Shown: positions 18,600 to 29,601 of the stretch, piece by piece
Numbering within the stretch: the first letter of the stretch is position 1
Layout: each line of letters opens with the position of its first letter
Source of the DNA: Mantis religiosa
Taxonomy: Eukaryota > Arthropoda > Insecta > Mantodea > Mantidae
DNA length: 64,000 bases
Assembly (NCBI GenBank): GCA_030765055.1
Contig: JAUKNK010000057.1
Span: forward strand, 3,294,001 to 3,358,000
Direction of reading: 5' to 3'
Program-made: the position numbers and the translations under genes
The notes under the pieces: model-generated
The model's database searches: none
The model's input: the letters and a program-made list of their open reading frames with translations, nothing else
What the model was told of the DNA's origin: nothing

Positions 18600-19595
18600 T
18601 CACTTAAATAAGAATATTTATGTGTTTCAAATGGGAAGAGTTCTGGAGTTCAGCTAATCAGATACCGTATCTCACTCAGCATTGCCAGCTTGTTATCCAA
18701 CTCCATTTATATTTCCCTCTCTCACTCGCAGGCCGTGCCGTGGCTCAGTGTTTACACCACTTGGCTCTCACCAAGGCAGCCCGGATTCAATCCCATGCGA
18801 CCGCAAAGTGAGATTTGTGGTGGCCAACACTGCGCTGGGGCGGGTTTTCTCCGGAATGTCCAGTTTCCCCTGCCATCTCATTCCACTGGTGCTCCATCTT
18901 CATCTCATGTATCATCAATGTCATTGCCTGCGGTGCCGTATGTGGTAAAAGTGGGCGTTAAACACTACACATTTCTCTCTCGCACACTCATACAACATGC
19001 AGGTCTGCTTGGCACTAGACATAATGCTAACGAAATTACATTTTTCAAACTTTTACAACGATGCAGTTGCCAAAATCAAAATTGGAAAAAGCATTTTCGC
19101 AAATTATGTATGTTTTTAAATACTATAACGATAATGATAATTTATGAATTACCTGTTTTTCTAATCCAATGAAACTGCCAGTGGCTCATCCATATCGCTG
19201 TCAATGTCACTTATGTCAAGAGACAATTCTTCATTGTCGCTGTCTTCATCGTCTGTGTCCTACAAATTTAAGATTATAGGTTCCCAAATCTCGTCACATG
19301 CTGTTTCTTTCTTAAAATCGTCTTCTTGAAGGTGTTCTGCATGCCTTATGCAGTTCTCCCAGTCCTGTTGTGTTATCTTGTCAGTTTCTTCGTGAAGAAG
19401 TCGTTCAACCTCCGTCAGTTTAAAAGTATTATTTCTGTTTGCGACCCTCCTTTTTATTTAAGCCCACACCAATTCAATTGCATTATATTGGCAGTGGTAA
19501 GGTGGGAGACGTATTACCTCATGTCCCATTACAATTGCAAGTTGATCCTGCTGATACACTTTTTCTGTGATTTTAAACGGAAGTACTATTTGCAA
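18600..19595 (-). mobile_element. Tc1/mariner-superfamily element, copy 2 (truncated)
   Basis: The - strand from 19595 reads the transposase C-terminal half: MGHEVIRLPPYHCQYNAIEL, then VWA and a stop, then IKRRVANRNNTFKLTEVERL, and an acidic end (EELSLDISDIDSDMDEPL). It matches 8290-8700 on the + strand. The non-coding tail 18985-19040 matches 9085-9140. A tRNA-Glu-like SINE is inserted in the tail at 18731-18975. The N-terminal half is missing beyond about 19590, and the frame has stops, so it is dead. Confidence 0.75.
18731..18975 (+). repeat. tRNA-Glu-derived SINE (family A), copy 2
   Basis: It starts GGCCGTGCCGTGGCTCAG, retains the CTTGGCTCTCACCAAGG anticodon arm, and ends GGGCGTTAAACACTACACAT. 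The B box is mutated (GATTCAATCCC). It lies inside the tail of the Tc1-type copy 2. The matching uninterrupted sequence at 9095-9140 (CCCTCTCTCGCACACTCATA on the - strand) shows the empty site. The flanks CTCTCTCACTCGCA and TCTCTCTCGCA are an imperfect target duplication in low-complexity sequence. Confidence 0.85.
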
Positions 19596-19599
19596 TAAC

Positions 19600-21084
19600 T
19601 CATTAAGGTTTATCGTTACTGCTCTATACATACATTCTCTGTTAAGCTACCTTCCATCTCTGCGTTGAATACGGCAAGGGAAATGTAAGCAATCTGCATA
19701 GACTGGCAAATAGCTTACAACTGTTCCAAAAAGTATATTACTCTTCTACAGTAAAAATAAACATTTGCTTTCGGTAACTGGATCTTCTTTTCGAGAACCA
19801 AGAAATTTTTTTGGAGACCCATTAGTGTGACTGTTGTATCTAATTGTTAACTGCATTTCCCACTTACACTTTATTTCAAGCTTAATAAAGTTGATAGTTT
19901 ATTGCTTCAAAGCAAATTTGAACTTTTTGAATGTGTTATTGACAATGTCACTTAATTGCCGATGTCACTTTTCTGATATAAGTACACTAATATCATGTGC
20001 AAAGAGCACATCTGTTGGCTCCTCACTGAGATTAAATGTGAAACCATTTATAGCTGTTGAAACATAACAATGGCTCATATATAAATACGTGAGACAACTT
20101 TCAATAAAACGCTTGATTTCAAATCATATCTAAATTATTGTGGTTTCCTGTAGGTTAATAAATATTTATATTAATAGAGATCTTATTAAAACCATAAAGT
20201 TCTAACTATTGAGGAAGAGGTTGTCAAATACCATAGCTAAATCACAGAATGTTTGTAATGGTAGTTCTATTTTATCCAAGGCTTTTATTAATTCTAAAGT
20301 TAGCATGCATGTATATCTAAAACTGAACTAGGATGATAGGAGAATATTGTTTAGTCCCATGTATGCTTTAGCCATTGTATACTTCACTATTTTAGAAAAC
20401 ACTGTCAGTAGTGAGGTTAGCCTATTATTGGAAGTCAGATAGAGGTTCAATAGTTCTTTTTTGTTATTAAAATTGCTGACATATAAACATGAACTATATA
20501 CGGCTTAGAGTCTTTATGCTCTGGTAAAATAAACGGTGAATCACCTAAAACTTGCACCGCAAATATTTCCAAAATAGAAACTGCTATTGGTGTACATTTT
20601 TTGAGCATTATTTGGTGGTTAGGGGCTCATGGTTTTGGCCTATAAATTGATTTTAATAACAATAAAAGGTGAATTTTTAGAGCAAACATACAGTTTTTTA
20701 AATAGAATGATGCGTAATTGCATATAGTGAAAAGTATGTAAATTAAAATGTTAATGATGATTTCTGCAGTATTATAGTCCAATAGTTCACGAGATACCTA
20801 TTTTCAATCTTTTACTCACAGTCAACTATATGTTCCATTCAACCAGCTTAGTCGCTAGATATGAGTTTGTTATTGCTTGTTTGCGGTGCATTTGTACATT
20901 GTAACATTCTAGTTAGTGATATTTATATAGATGTATATAGTCTTATTTCTCATAATGGATCAAATTTCTAGGAAATATGTTTATTTACATTGAAATATTG
21001 AAGGTTGTCTCTTGGCTTCAATAACAGTTGATTGTAAAACTTTACATATTTTATGGTATACATAAAGTGTTTCTTTGTTTACAG
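19600..21084. other. Region upstream of ZNF-A; no gene recognised
   Basis: This AT-rich stretch has only short frames without motifs. It should contain the promoter and any 5' non-coding exon of ZNF-A, since the first coding exon at 21085 follows a splice acceptor. I cannot place a promoter or donor site with confidence. Confidence 0.4.
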
Positions 21085-21766
21085 ACTTGTTATCGAAATG
21101 AAGACAAGGAGTAAATCTGCACTTGTGGTCAAAGATTGCGACAACACAGTCAAAACAGAAATTGACACAGAGTCTCCAATTTCCAAACATCTTTTACAAG
21201 AGATTAAGACTGAAACTGTTCCATGTAGCAGTAACAGTGAGATAGAGAGCAAACCAGAAATTAGCTCACAGAATAACAAAGAATATTTTACCAAAGACCT
21301 TCTACTAGAGATTAAGACTGAAACTGTTCCATATAGCAGTAACAGTGAGATAGATAGCAAACCAGAAATTAGCTCACAGAATGACAAAGAATGTTTTACC
21401 AAAGATCTGCTACTAGAGATTAAGACTGAAACTGTTCCATGTAGCAGTAACAGTGAGATAGAGAGCAAACCAGAAATTAGCTCACAGAATGACAAAGAAT
21501 GCTTTACCAAAGATCTTCTACTAGAGATTAAGACTGAAACTGTTCCAGGCAGCAACAACTGGAAAAGACATAGAAAAAAACAAAGCCGGAAAAAGACTCG
21601 GCGTACAGAGTTTGGTTCACAGGACAACAGAGGAGCTCTTGCAAAGGAAACTCTCATGAAGGATGACAAATATATTAGTAATCAAGAAATGGAAGACCAA
21701 ATAGACATCAAGGAAGAGCCCTTGTCTCTGGAACCTGAGAATTCAACTGTGCCAGATTACGTTAAG
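21085..21766 (+). CDS. ZNF-A, N-terminal coding exon (SUMO-motif repeats)
   Basis: The exon follows a good acceptor (TTCTTTGTTTACAG at 21084) and ends at AAG before GTAAGTTT (21767). The first Met in frame is at 21098, giving 223 codons; the frame is open to the acceptor, so an earlier exon could add residues. The product is acidic and Ser/Lys-rich with no known fold. It holds many I-K-T-E, V-K-T-E and I-K-E-E motifs, which match the SUMO consensus (hydrophobic-K-x-E), and three full copies plus a part of a 36-residue repeat. The end DIKEEPLSLEPENSTVPDYVK aligns with the ZNF-B exon (EIKEEPWWLETETSS). It is the regulatory N-terminus of a C2H2 zinc-finger protein, joined through the 32-nt exon at 22803 to the finger exon at 30020. 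The spliced frame gives 572 residues. Confidence 0.85.
21191..21548 (+). repeat. 108-bp coding tandem repeat (36 residues, about 3.3 copies)
   Basis: Units start at 21191, 21299, 21407 and 21515, exactly 108 bp apart. Each encodes LL-EIKTETVP, then a Ser-rich NSEIESKPEISSQND, then KE-FTKD. Units differ at only a few positions. ZNF-B has a single, diverged version of this stretch, so the expansion is specific to ZNF-A. Each unit brings one more I-K-T-E motif. Confidence 0.95.
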
Positions 21767-22621
21767 GTAAGTTTTGTAGATATGTACTACAATAACATTT
21801 TTATTTAACAAAGAAATTTAATACAAAAAGCTTTTAATAGAAAAACTGAGTGACGTCATGCGTTGGAGAATTAGAAATACTGCATAGATTCACTCGTCCA
21901 TGTTAAGGCAATCTTCAACATCTCATGTTTTGCATTGTTACCAGTGTATTCCTGTTATCTCTTTATCATATAACTTGGCAACAGTACATTCTGTGGCAAG
22001 GCATTTTAGCTGTCATCTCACTAATGTCACCCAAAAATTTAGAGATGTCCTGTATATCATTATGTACACGTATGTAAAAGGTGGACTCAGGCATTTCTAT
22101 ACTTTGGAGTTTTCCAATTTTCTATTTTAAATACAACACAGTGTCTATGTTTAAGTATGTTCAGATGTGATTCTGTTATTGAGAACACTTGTAGCCTGAT
22201 AGTCATTTGTTTAGTTTAGTTTATTGTCAATCATCAATATACACAGTTGGTGTTATTGAAGATCACGTCAGAAGCAAATATAATGGATAAGATACAAATA
22301 ATTACAATGATATAATTAGTGGTACTAGACACATCAATATTAATAATTGGTAATTAGTAATTATGATGAAATAAGAATGAGAATTTAAAATGATGCCTAC
22401 AAAACCAGGTGTAAGTTATACAGTACATATTATTGAATACAAATAATTGTTGTGAATCATTGATAACAAAACAACCAGTTAACAAAGAAGGAAAGTACAA
22501 AAGTAGGATACTTCTAAATTTATGCAAGTTATAACAAAATTTCAAAACAAAAATGACACTTTAAATGTGTAGCATAAGTAACACTTAAATTTTGTTAATG
22601 TATTTAAGACTAATTAGTACT
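21767..22621 (+). other. ZNF-A intron 1, left part; no feature
   Basis: This is intronic sequence between the donor at 21767 and the LINE fragment. It is AT-rich and I recognise nothing coding. The frame at 21900-22130 shows no motif or homologue in the window. Confidence 0.6.
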
Positions 22622-22790
22622 CATGTTTAAAAATTCCTGTGAATTGTAAAAGCAGTGTTGTAGTAGATATTTCTTGAGTCCTTTCTTAAACAATTTCATA
22701 TCAGATAATCCCTTTAGATCTGTTGGTAGTACATTAAAATATTTAGAACCTGCATTAATTTTATAATTGTTATATATGTACATTTTAAAT
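22622..22790 (-). mobile_element. LINE RT C-terminal fragment, antisense in ZNF-A intron 1
   Basis: The - strand reads INAGSKYFNVLPTDLKGL, then KLFKKGLKKYLLQHCFYN and SQEFL. This is the same C-terminal pattern (YNxLP ... FKxxLKxyLLxxxFYSxxEFL) seen at 1412-1693. It ends just before the acceptor of the ZNF-A microexon (22789-22802). The surrounding antisense frame continues through the microexon by chance. It is a short 5'-truncated remnant. Confidence 0.6.
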
Positions 22791-22802
22791 ATTCTGTTAC
22801 AG

Positions 22803-22834
22803 GAAGGGGATTTTCCTGCAGTAACATCCTCAAG
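22803..22834 (+). CDS. ZNF-A 32-nt microexon
   Basis: The acceptor is ATATTCTGTTACAG and the donor is AAG followed by GTAAGACC. The exon is 32 nt, reading EGDFPAVTSS plus two bases. The preceding exon ends in phase 0, and the finger exon starts with the third base of a codon; only a piece of 2 mod 3 nt joins them in frame, and this one does. ZNF-B has a microexon of the same length at 49396-49427 with the same core (CCTGCAGTAA-ATCCTCAAG) and the same splice signals. That conservation makes it very likely real, although no transcript is available to me. Confidence 0.85.
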
Positions 22835-23473
22835 GTAAGACCTCACTGTTTAATTACAAGTGTACTGCATTTTCTGTTATGTTTACTGTTGTTCTTATAT
22901 AACTGACATTTATGTATTACTGCATGTCTTTTTAAGCTCTTGAACTGATACAAATGGATATACGATAGACCTTACTCAAAGCAGGATCATACGGGAACAA
23001 AACAAATTTAGAAATTGCACAAGTTACCAGATTACACAAAATGCAATAGATTATGTATATTTTATCCATTATCATGCATCATAAATATGCACCATGTTTC
23101 AAATTCTACCAAAGAACTTTAAGTGATCATAGAAACACATTAAGAGAACAGTTACAGATAGGACACCCAATAAGCCAAAGTAAATTTGGTCCAGTGTGTC
23201 ATTTGTACCATTTCAGTGGTATATGTATGTATCTGTTACACTCCAGTAAGTGTACATGTGTGGCTCAGTGGTAATATAGGAAGCTGTGAAGACAATGATT
23301 ACAAATTGTACGTTTGAGCCTTCTCGAATATTCTCTTATTCCCTTAAAATTTATTTTCATTTTCCAGATTGTTGATTTGGAATACTGCACTCTCCATTTG
23401 TTATTAACACTTTTGTTAAAAGTGATCAAGCAAATCAAATGAGACAAATGAATTTGGAAAAAGAATGTATAAC
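22835..23473 (+). other. ZNF-A intron 2, left part; no gene
   Basis: This is intronic, AT-rich sequence. The short frames at 23053-23274 and on the - strand at 23265-23447 lack any recognisable motif. Confidence 0.6.
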
Positions 23474-23735
23474 TTAAGATACATGGCCGCGCCTTGGCTC
23501 AGTGGTTAGACCGCTTGGCTCTCACCAAGGTGCCTGGGATGGATCCCAGGAGACCGCAAAGTGAGGTTTGTGGTGGACAACAAGGTGCTGGGGCGGGTTT
23601 TCTCCAGGATCTCCGGTTTCCCCCGTCATCTCATTCCACCGGTGCTCCATTTTCATCTCATGTATCATCAATGTCATCGCCTGCAGTGCCGTATGTAGTA
23701 GAAGCGAGCGTTAAACACTACACATTACGATACAT
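23474..23735 (+). repeat. tRNA-Glu-derived SINE (family A), copy 3, with target duplications
   Basis: The body is 23485-23724. It starts GGCCGCGCCTTGGCTCAG, with the CTTGGCTCTCACCAAGG anticodon arm, and ends GCGAGCGTTAAACACTACACA. TTAAGATACAT (23474-23484) and TTACGATACAT (23725-23735) flank it, an 11-bp target duplication with one mismatch. The B box is damaged (GGGATGGATCCC). It lies in ZNF-A intron 2 in the sense orientation. Confidence 0.9.
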
Positions 23736-23899
23736 GAAGTTTTAAAGCCATACATGATATTTACCCAAAATAATTAATTGGAAATGACTGTTATAAGAAT
23801 AGCATTAACATGTCTTGGGACTAATATGGAATTGAGCTAAGAACTGAAAGTATTATTTGAAATAGAATAGCAAGTCTGTAAGGCAAATAACAGTCAAGT

Positions 23900-24945
23900 T
23901 CCTGCTTGATCTTTATTTATCTACATCCAGCAACTGCAGAAAAAGCTTCCTTTCTTGTTCTACCCATTTTCTTGGGGTTTCTGCTAATATTCCTGTGTAT
24001 ATTTTTCCTAATATAGATAACAGACTTATTTCCCTGTACTTTTCTGTTTTTTTTCAACCTCCTTCCTCTTATAAATAGGCATGATCATGCTTATTTTCCA
24101 ACTTTTCTCATCACTTTCTTTTATCTTGTTTAGCATCCTTGTTATTACTTCTAAACCCATTTTTAATTCCCCATACACTTCTTAAGTTCCCCTGGTATAC
24201 TATCAGGTCTTATTACCTTTCCTTTTTTTATAGATTTTAGTTGATTTTATACCTGTTGCTTTGTGAATTGCCTATCTATATATTCAGTTGCTATTTCCAT
24301 TATTGTTAAATCTCTTATATGTAATTTAAACCTTCTTTCCTCCCGTATCAGTTCACTGAAATATGTCTGCCATTCATTTGCTTTAATCTCATTTTTTGCC
24401 TCCTCTTTCCTGACTACACCTCTTACTACTTCCCATATTTTTTTTTCCATTCTTTCCCTATATAGTTTTTTTTTTAAATTTGTTCCTACCTTTTCTTGTC
24501 ATTCTTACTGCTTCGCTTCTAGTAAATTTTTATATCCCCATTTCCTAACCAACAGATTTTTCCTATCTGCTTCTTCTACCGCTCTCCTTCATTTAATAAG
24601 ATCTTTAAATACTTCTATTTTCCATTGCTCCACATTCCTCATCATACCACCCTTTATTTCCCGGTATCTTGTTCTGTCTTGTTTCCATTTCTTTCCCCGC
24701 ACGTTTTACTAGTAATTCCAGTCACTCTAATGCTTTTCCCACCCGATCTTCCCTAATGTTCAGCATTATATGGTTTTCTATAATTTGTCCTACTACCTGA
24801 ATTTATGTCATGTATAAACCTACTCTCTGTTCCTAATGTTTTTATTCTCTTTGTCTGTATTACCTCTCTTCCTTCTACCCTTTTTCCTACTTTATGTTTC
24901 AGATTTATTTCTATTACATATTTTCTATATATATTCACCATATAA
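23900..24945 (-). mobile_element. LINE ORF2 fragment (start of RT domain), decayed
   Basis: The - strand holds a frame 24450-24247 with ANEWQTYFSELIREE, typical of the linker before the reverse transcriptase of L1- or RTE-like LINEs. It is followed, with stops, by KSIKKGKVIRPDSIPGEL (the usual KNGKAPGPDGIPxEL entry motif of RT) and then SMIMPIYK and GKIYT pieces near 24050-23990. 24941-24753 may be the preceding part. The catalytic core is absent; homology fades at about 23900. It lies antisense in ZNF-A intron 2. Confidence 0.65.
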
Positions 24946-25164
24946 TCTCATGACATCTCAAATGTCATCACATCTTCTCTCTCGATCATTACAGCTATTG
25001 AATTCTCTGTGTATTGTACTGCCCAGCCACCTACTTTTTAAAAAGGGAGTAAAACTCCTGCAACATTCTCTTTATTCTGTGAGAGTTTTTTAAATGTTAA
25101 CTAGTTTTAAGTGATTGTAAATAATGACAGTGGATAATACTGTAATTTTTATACTGTGACATTT

Positions 25165-25318
25165 AGCCCCCGGTGCGCCGGGGATGGGCACGGAGGAGGG
25201 AGTGGCCTGTGAAATGCCGGCTGGTCGCCGGTAGGCACTCCCAGGCCCGCCAAGACGTTACCAGTTACGAATTGATAAAGGACAAAATAAATTGAATTGA
25301 ATTAAATTGAATGAAATC
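25165..25318 (+). repeat. GC-rich block with pentanucleotide tail (probable retroposon 3' end)
   Basis: This is a sharp GC island (25165-25256) in AT-rich intron. It contains the hairpin CCCCGG-TGCG-CCGGGG and is followed by AATAAATTGAATTGAATT and more TTGAA-type units to 25318. A structured 3' region with a short-unit tail is what many non-LTR elements leave. No coding part is attached and I cannot name the family. Confidence 0.45.
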
Positions 25319-26589
25319 ATAAAGTAGAGTAAACTCCACATTTGTGAACAATTACTTTTATATAGCATTTTACTTTTATATAGCATTTCTCTATGGTCTT
25401 TATATAGTTTATATTTATTTGCTTTTTCTACTTTAGAATTTTGATGATAGTTTTTAGTCTTATGTAACTTTTTATATTTATCTTTGTATCTTGAACTGAC
25501 ATGTCCTATAACATATCTATTATGTTCCAAAGGATGAAATAAATACAATACTATTTTCCTCCCTACTTTTTCAGCCTGTCCTCTACTCCTTGGCACTCAA
25601 CTGGACTTTGCCCTTCCTTTGCCTGTCATGTGTGTAGATTCACCTCATGCCTCTGTTGGTACTCTTAGCTGAGTTGTTTCCTGTTCTCATCTGCCTTCCA
25701 GTCTTATGTTCTTTTCCCTCTCAGGTGTCGTTTTCCTGCCATCAAATTTCAAATGGATGCTTTTTACCCAGCCATCCTTGCTTCTCTCATCTGAAAATAT
25801 TTTATCCTTTTAGTTTCCTTGATCTGTTCAATATCTCGTAGACTATGCTCATGTTAATGAATCTTCTGAGTTTTGTTCTGCCTGTATTCCTTCCTATGCT
25901 AAACACTTCTGCGATCTCCTGCCTCCCAATCTCAGTTCCAGTTTTCGTTCCAGAATATCATAGACTTCTTGTATGGCCCAGACCCCTCTACGTTCTTCCT
26001 CTCCAGTAAATTACAAATTGTACCTCCAATTGCTTATCCTTACTTTTGTCCCTTCCGTTTCTCTCCTGATGTCCTTAACTTCCTCTTTGATTTCCTGTTT
26101 GATTTATTTTACTGCAGCATGTACTTGATCACTTAGTCCCTTTTCCAGCTTGTTCTTTCTGCTTAGTATTTATTCCAAAATGTTACCTGTGTACATTGGC
26201 GCAGGATTCACTTCTAGCCTACTGATAACTACTAACACAATCAGAATAATTGCCATAATCTTGTGGTTCCTCTTCTTTTCTGTTTCCGGATTTACTACCT
26301 CTAACTGCTCTGAATGCTCCGATCCTGCACCTGTATGTGGTTGTCATCGTGACTGCTGACAATGAGAACAAGCAGCTGTTAAATACAGTCAAGACACAAA
26401 CATATGTTACTAATATAATTTTGAGTGAACTAATACTCTTAGCTCCATATATTGCTAGTGCCTACCTAGAAAATGTTTCATTAGCACCTTCCTTACATCC
26501 TCAGTTAATGTTGACCGTTGATTTGTTTAATTCCTTGGAGGTGATAGGGGTGCCTCTGTTGGTATCTTGATGAACTTGAAGTTTGGGTT
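25319..26589 (+). other. ZNF-A intron 2 continued; pyrimidine-rich, no gene
   Basis: The + strand is pyrimidine-rich. Read on the - strand it is Lys/Glu-rich with many stops (for example KQEIKEEVKDIREKRKGQK near 26050-26100), which could be the remains of a LINE ORF1. A small direct duplication (TTTTATATAGCATTT twice) is at 25350-25390. No intact frame can be supported. Confidence 0.35.
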
Positions 26590-26599
26590 CTTTTCAAGG

Positions 26600-26900
26600 G
26601 TGATTTTGAAATTGAAAAGTTCTCCTTTATATTTGCTTATGAACATCTTTGCCCATGTGGTTAACGCAGATGGGCCATGGACACTTTATAATAAGTAGAT
26701 TTTTTGTTCTGTATCATGACTGTCATTCCTAAAATGGTCCGCTACTGCCAATTTGTCTACTTCTCTTTCCTGATGTTCCTAAAATGTTCTTTAAGCCTAA
26801 TGTTCAAATTCCTTTTAGTTTTTCCAATGTAAAAGTTGTCACAGCCGTTGCAGTATATCTGGTGCATATCTGATTTTTCTCTGTGGCTTTCTCCTCTTTA
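26600..26900 (-). mobile_element. Penelope-like GIY-YIG endonuclease fragment
   Basis: The - strand reads HQIYCNGCDNFYIGKTKRNL, then RLKEHFRNIRKE, and after a stop or frameshift ADHF and SHD. This is the GIY-YIG core of a Penelope-like element with the YIG motif intact. It is distinct from the pair at 5.9-7.1 kb, where YIG is YIE. Only the endonuclease region remains. It is antisense in ZNF-A intron 2. Confidence 0.72.
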
Positions 26901-27645
26901 TTATACAATTTCAAAGTTGTTGTCAACAGTTAACAGTCAATAGCTGTTAGCTGAGATTGTTAAGAAGGTCCTAACTAAACCTGTTCTAGGTAAACACTAG
27001 CAATGTATGGAGCACTGAGTACTAGTTCAACTCAAAATTATATTTATGTTATACTTCATTGTATTTTGATCTTTACTCATAGGAATATGTTATTAAGTTT
27101 ACAATAAGATATAGTTTCTGTGTCAAACTTATCTGTTTGAAAAACGATAAAAGGATAAATTTATAATTAAATATATGAACTTATAATTTTTCAAACAAAT
27201 AAGGAGGTTTCCCACAGTTATCTATTATATTCTATTATAATATTTTATGCTTTACTGTAAGTAACTTTAGCTTTTTTATGAATATGTGATCAAGTTTACA
27301 ACAATTCCAACTAAAGTTTTCATAAATTTAAATTTACTACACTCTTAGTTGCTCAAATATTGTGCATTTTTACATGATTATTTCTTGAATTTTGTTCAAA
27401 GTTATTTTTATTACGCTTTATATTAGCATTTCTACAAGTACATGTTAAATGGTAGACAAAGATTTATCATATTTCAATTCCAGGTCTGCTGAATTGTCAG
27501 CTAATGTGATTTCTTCCTGTCATATTAGGAATTTGTATAATTTGTAGATAAGAAAAGGAAGATTGTCAATGAAAAAGTACTGGGACAGCAAGGTGAGGCA
27601 GATAGGAAACTACATTAGATGGCAGAGTGGATGCTACGCTATTAT
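26901..27645 (+). other. ZNF-A intron 2 continued; AT-rich, no feature
   Basis: Very AT-rich sequence with no supported frame or repeat. Confidence 0.6.
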
Positions 27646-27649
27646 TAGA

Positions 27650-27985
27650 TCTAAATGTTAATTAAATTGTTATGTCACACCAGCAGTGTGTAGGCCCAGT
27701 TCTGGATAGGTTGAGTCAGACTGAAAGATAATAGTGGTTGACTATAAAGACTGGAGTTAGGTTCTTACGTGTTGTAAGTCACCATTAAGGAGTTGTCGTA
27801 AGTGTATATGAGAATTTCCTAGTGGTTTCCCGGGATAATTTGAGTCATTTGAAGCATTAATGTCATATTGGCATTAATGTCACAGCTCAATATTTAGAAC
27901 AACTGACGCAGACTGGGAGTTCTATGTTCAAATCTTGCCTATGACATTGAATTTCTCAGTCTGACTCAGTCTGTCCAAATTCTCT
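27650..27985. repeat. Two family-B SINE pieces in opposite orientation
   Basis: 27650-27790 on the - strand gives CAGTCTGACTCAACCTATCC and GGGCCTACACACTGCTGG, the family tail. 27880-27985 on the + strand gives CAGCTCAATATTTAGAACA (A-box-like), then ATGTTCAAATCTTGCCTATG (B-box-like) and CAGTCTGACTCAGTCTGTCC. They match the repeats at 3500, 44600 and 62380. The 90-bp spacer and opposite orientation suggest either two insertions or an inverted duplication. Confidence 0.55.
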
Positions 27986-29300
27986 CCTTTCATATCTTTA
28001 TTTCTTCCTAAAAGGAACAAGAATGTAATATGAGAACCTGTCAGCTCTGCTCGTTCAGGTAAACCTGTATTCAAAGCTTCCTTCTTTCGCTATTAATAGG
28101 TAAGAGCAAAGACAATGAGTGCAGTGTTTCGTCACACTTGAAGTACCACTGCTGTAATAGAATAATCAAATCTTTGTAAAGTATAGTTGTTCACTTTGCT
28201 GTGGCCATTAACTGATAATGGAGTTGTTTACTTGCTCCTTCACCACAATCTAGAGCTGTACAGAGGTTATAGTACTGGGCCGTACACTTGCAGATTTATT
28301 TAAAATGATAATTGTGGATAGATTCATCATTTGTAGCGCCTTTCCACTTATCTCTGAGTTTTATATATCACACATTTTAAAACATTATCTACAAATTTAA
28401 ATGATACTGTGTTAGCAGTTATTAATGTTGTAGTGAAGCAAAATCTGAATGTTTGTCCTTTATTAAGTAAAAGTAAAATTTTATTTCACCCAAAACTTAT
28501 TATTTATATTTCACAAGAAATATATGTTTTGATCTCCTGGACCTTAAAGAGAGCACTTAGAGAAATAATTCTGTTAGGCGTTGACAGTTAATGAACAGAA
28601 GACGGAAAAGTCCAATGAACATCAACCGTTATGTGTGTGGCTGGCTCATCCCCATTGTTCTATTTCAGAGCTTTTAGAGTCAGGATCTTCTTAACTTGAG
28701 ATTTTAACATGCAGCCAGTGATTATGCTCCTTACAAACATTTCCGGCTCCAGTCTCTGTGTATGTATATCTTTTTTTGTTTCTTGCTGCCATTCTCTAAG
28801 ACAACTGATACAGCTGATGACAGCAAAACTCAAAATAAATTCAGTAAAATTCCCAACTTAGTATTTTACGGTGACAGCGAACTTCTACAGCAAAGGAATT
28901 AAGTGTGTGTTATCCCATTTTAGCGTTTTTGTTGTTTGCTTTGAGAGGAGCGAAAGATTAACATACAAGAACATCTAATAGTTGAAATAGGAGACCGGAA
29001 GTGCAGGCCCTATTGTTGATGTGGTCCTTAATCTTCAATTAAAACAGATTTATACTATTCTACTTCTCCATTCCTCCAGTTGTGAACTTTTCGGTTTTCA
29101 GTAGTTTAAAGTAATCGCTGAATCTGAACAGCTTAAATGTAAAGAGTTAGTTGTCTGAGAATCGACAAGTAGTGTCAGTCTACAAACACTGGTTTAGTGA
29201 GCTTTGAGAAGCGACAAGCAGCGCGAGTATGAGTTGTAACAGACACAAAATAGGCTGTGCTACGGAAAAAATGTGTCTTTTTTTCTATTTGTAAAAAAGT
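27986..29300 (+). other. ZNF-A intron 2 continued; no gene recognised
   Basis: AT-rich intron. The frame 28409-28591 has no motif. Nothing further can be supported. Confidence 0.5.
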
Positions 29301-29400
29301 GTAACTTAGCACTGAGCTAACGATACTAGAGTTAAAGTAGTACAACCTCTTGCTGTCATTTTACTCATACTAGTGTATAGAAGTGGGGTAAGGAGCCGCA

Positions 29401-29601
29401 ATGGAGCAAAGGCTTCATACCTTATTAGCTGAAATGGACGAAATGAAATCTGGCATGAGGAGAATGAGAAATGAAATCTCTGCAGTGAAATCTGAAATGG
29501 ACAATTGCGAGTGCAAATTAAATTCAGCGCGGGGAAAAGTGGAAGATGAAATGGAGACACTCATATTTGGTTGCTGTTTATTTGTATCTTGTGGTGGATA
29601 G
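29401..29601 (+). other. Short coiled-coil ORF, possibly a gag-like remnant
   Basis: The 66-codon frame starts MEQRLHTLLAEMDEMKSGM with regular Met/Glu/Lys spacing, predicting a coiled coil over about 55 residues, then turns hydrophobic (IFGCCLFVSCGG). The start resembles the coiled-coil start of retroelement Gag proteins such as the one at 16926, but there is no capsid or knuckle. It could also be an unrelated exon. It lies in ZNF-A intron 2, sense orientation. Confidence 0.25.

Noticed and set aside
21079..21669. 196-codon - strand ORF opposite the ZNF-A repeat exon
   Set aside because: Its Leu/Ser-rich repeat is the mirror of the coding tandem repeat; the + strand frame has splice sites and a paralogue.
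22610..22846. The LINE-like - strand ORF extending across the microexon
   Set aside because: Only residues from about 22790 down resemble LINE RT; the part across the microexon is open by chance, and the microexon is supported by its paralogue.
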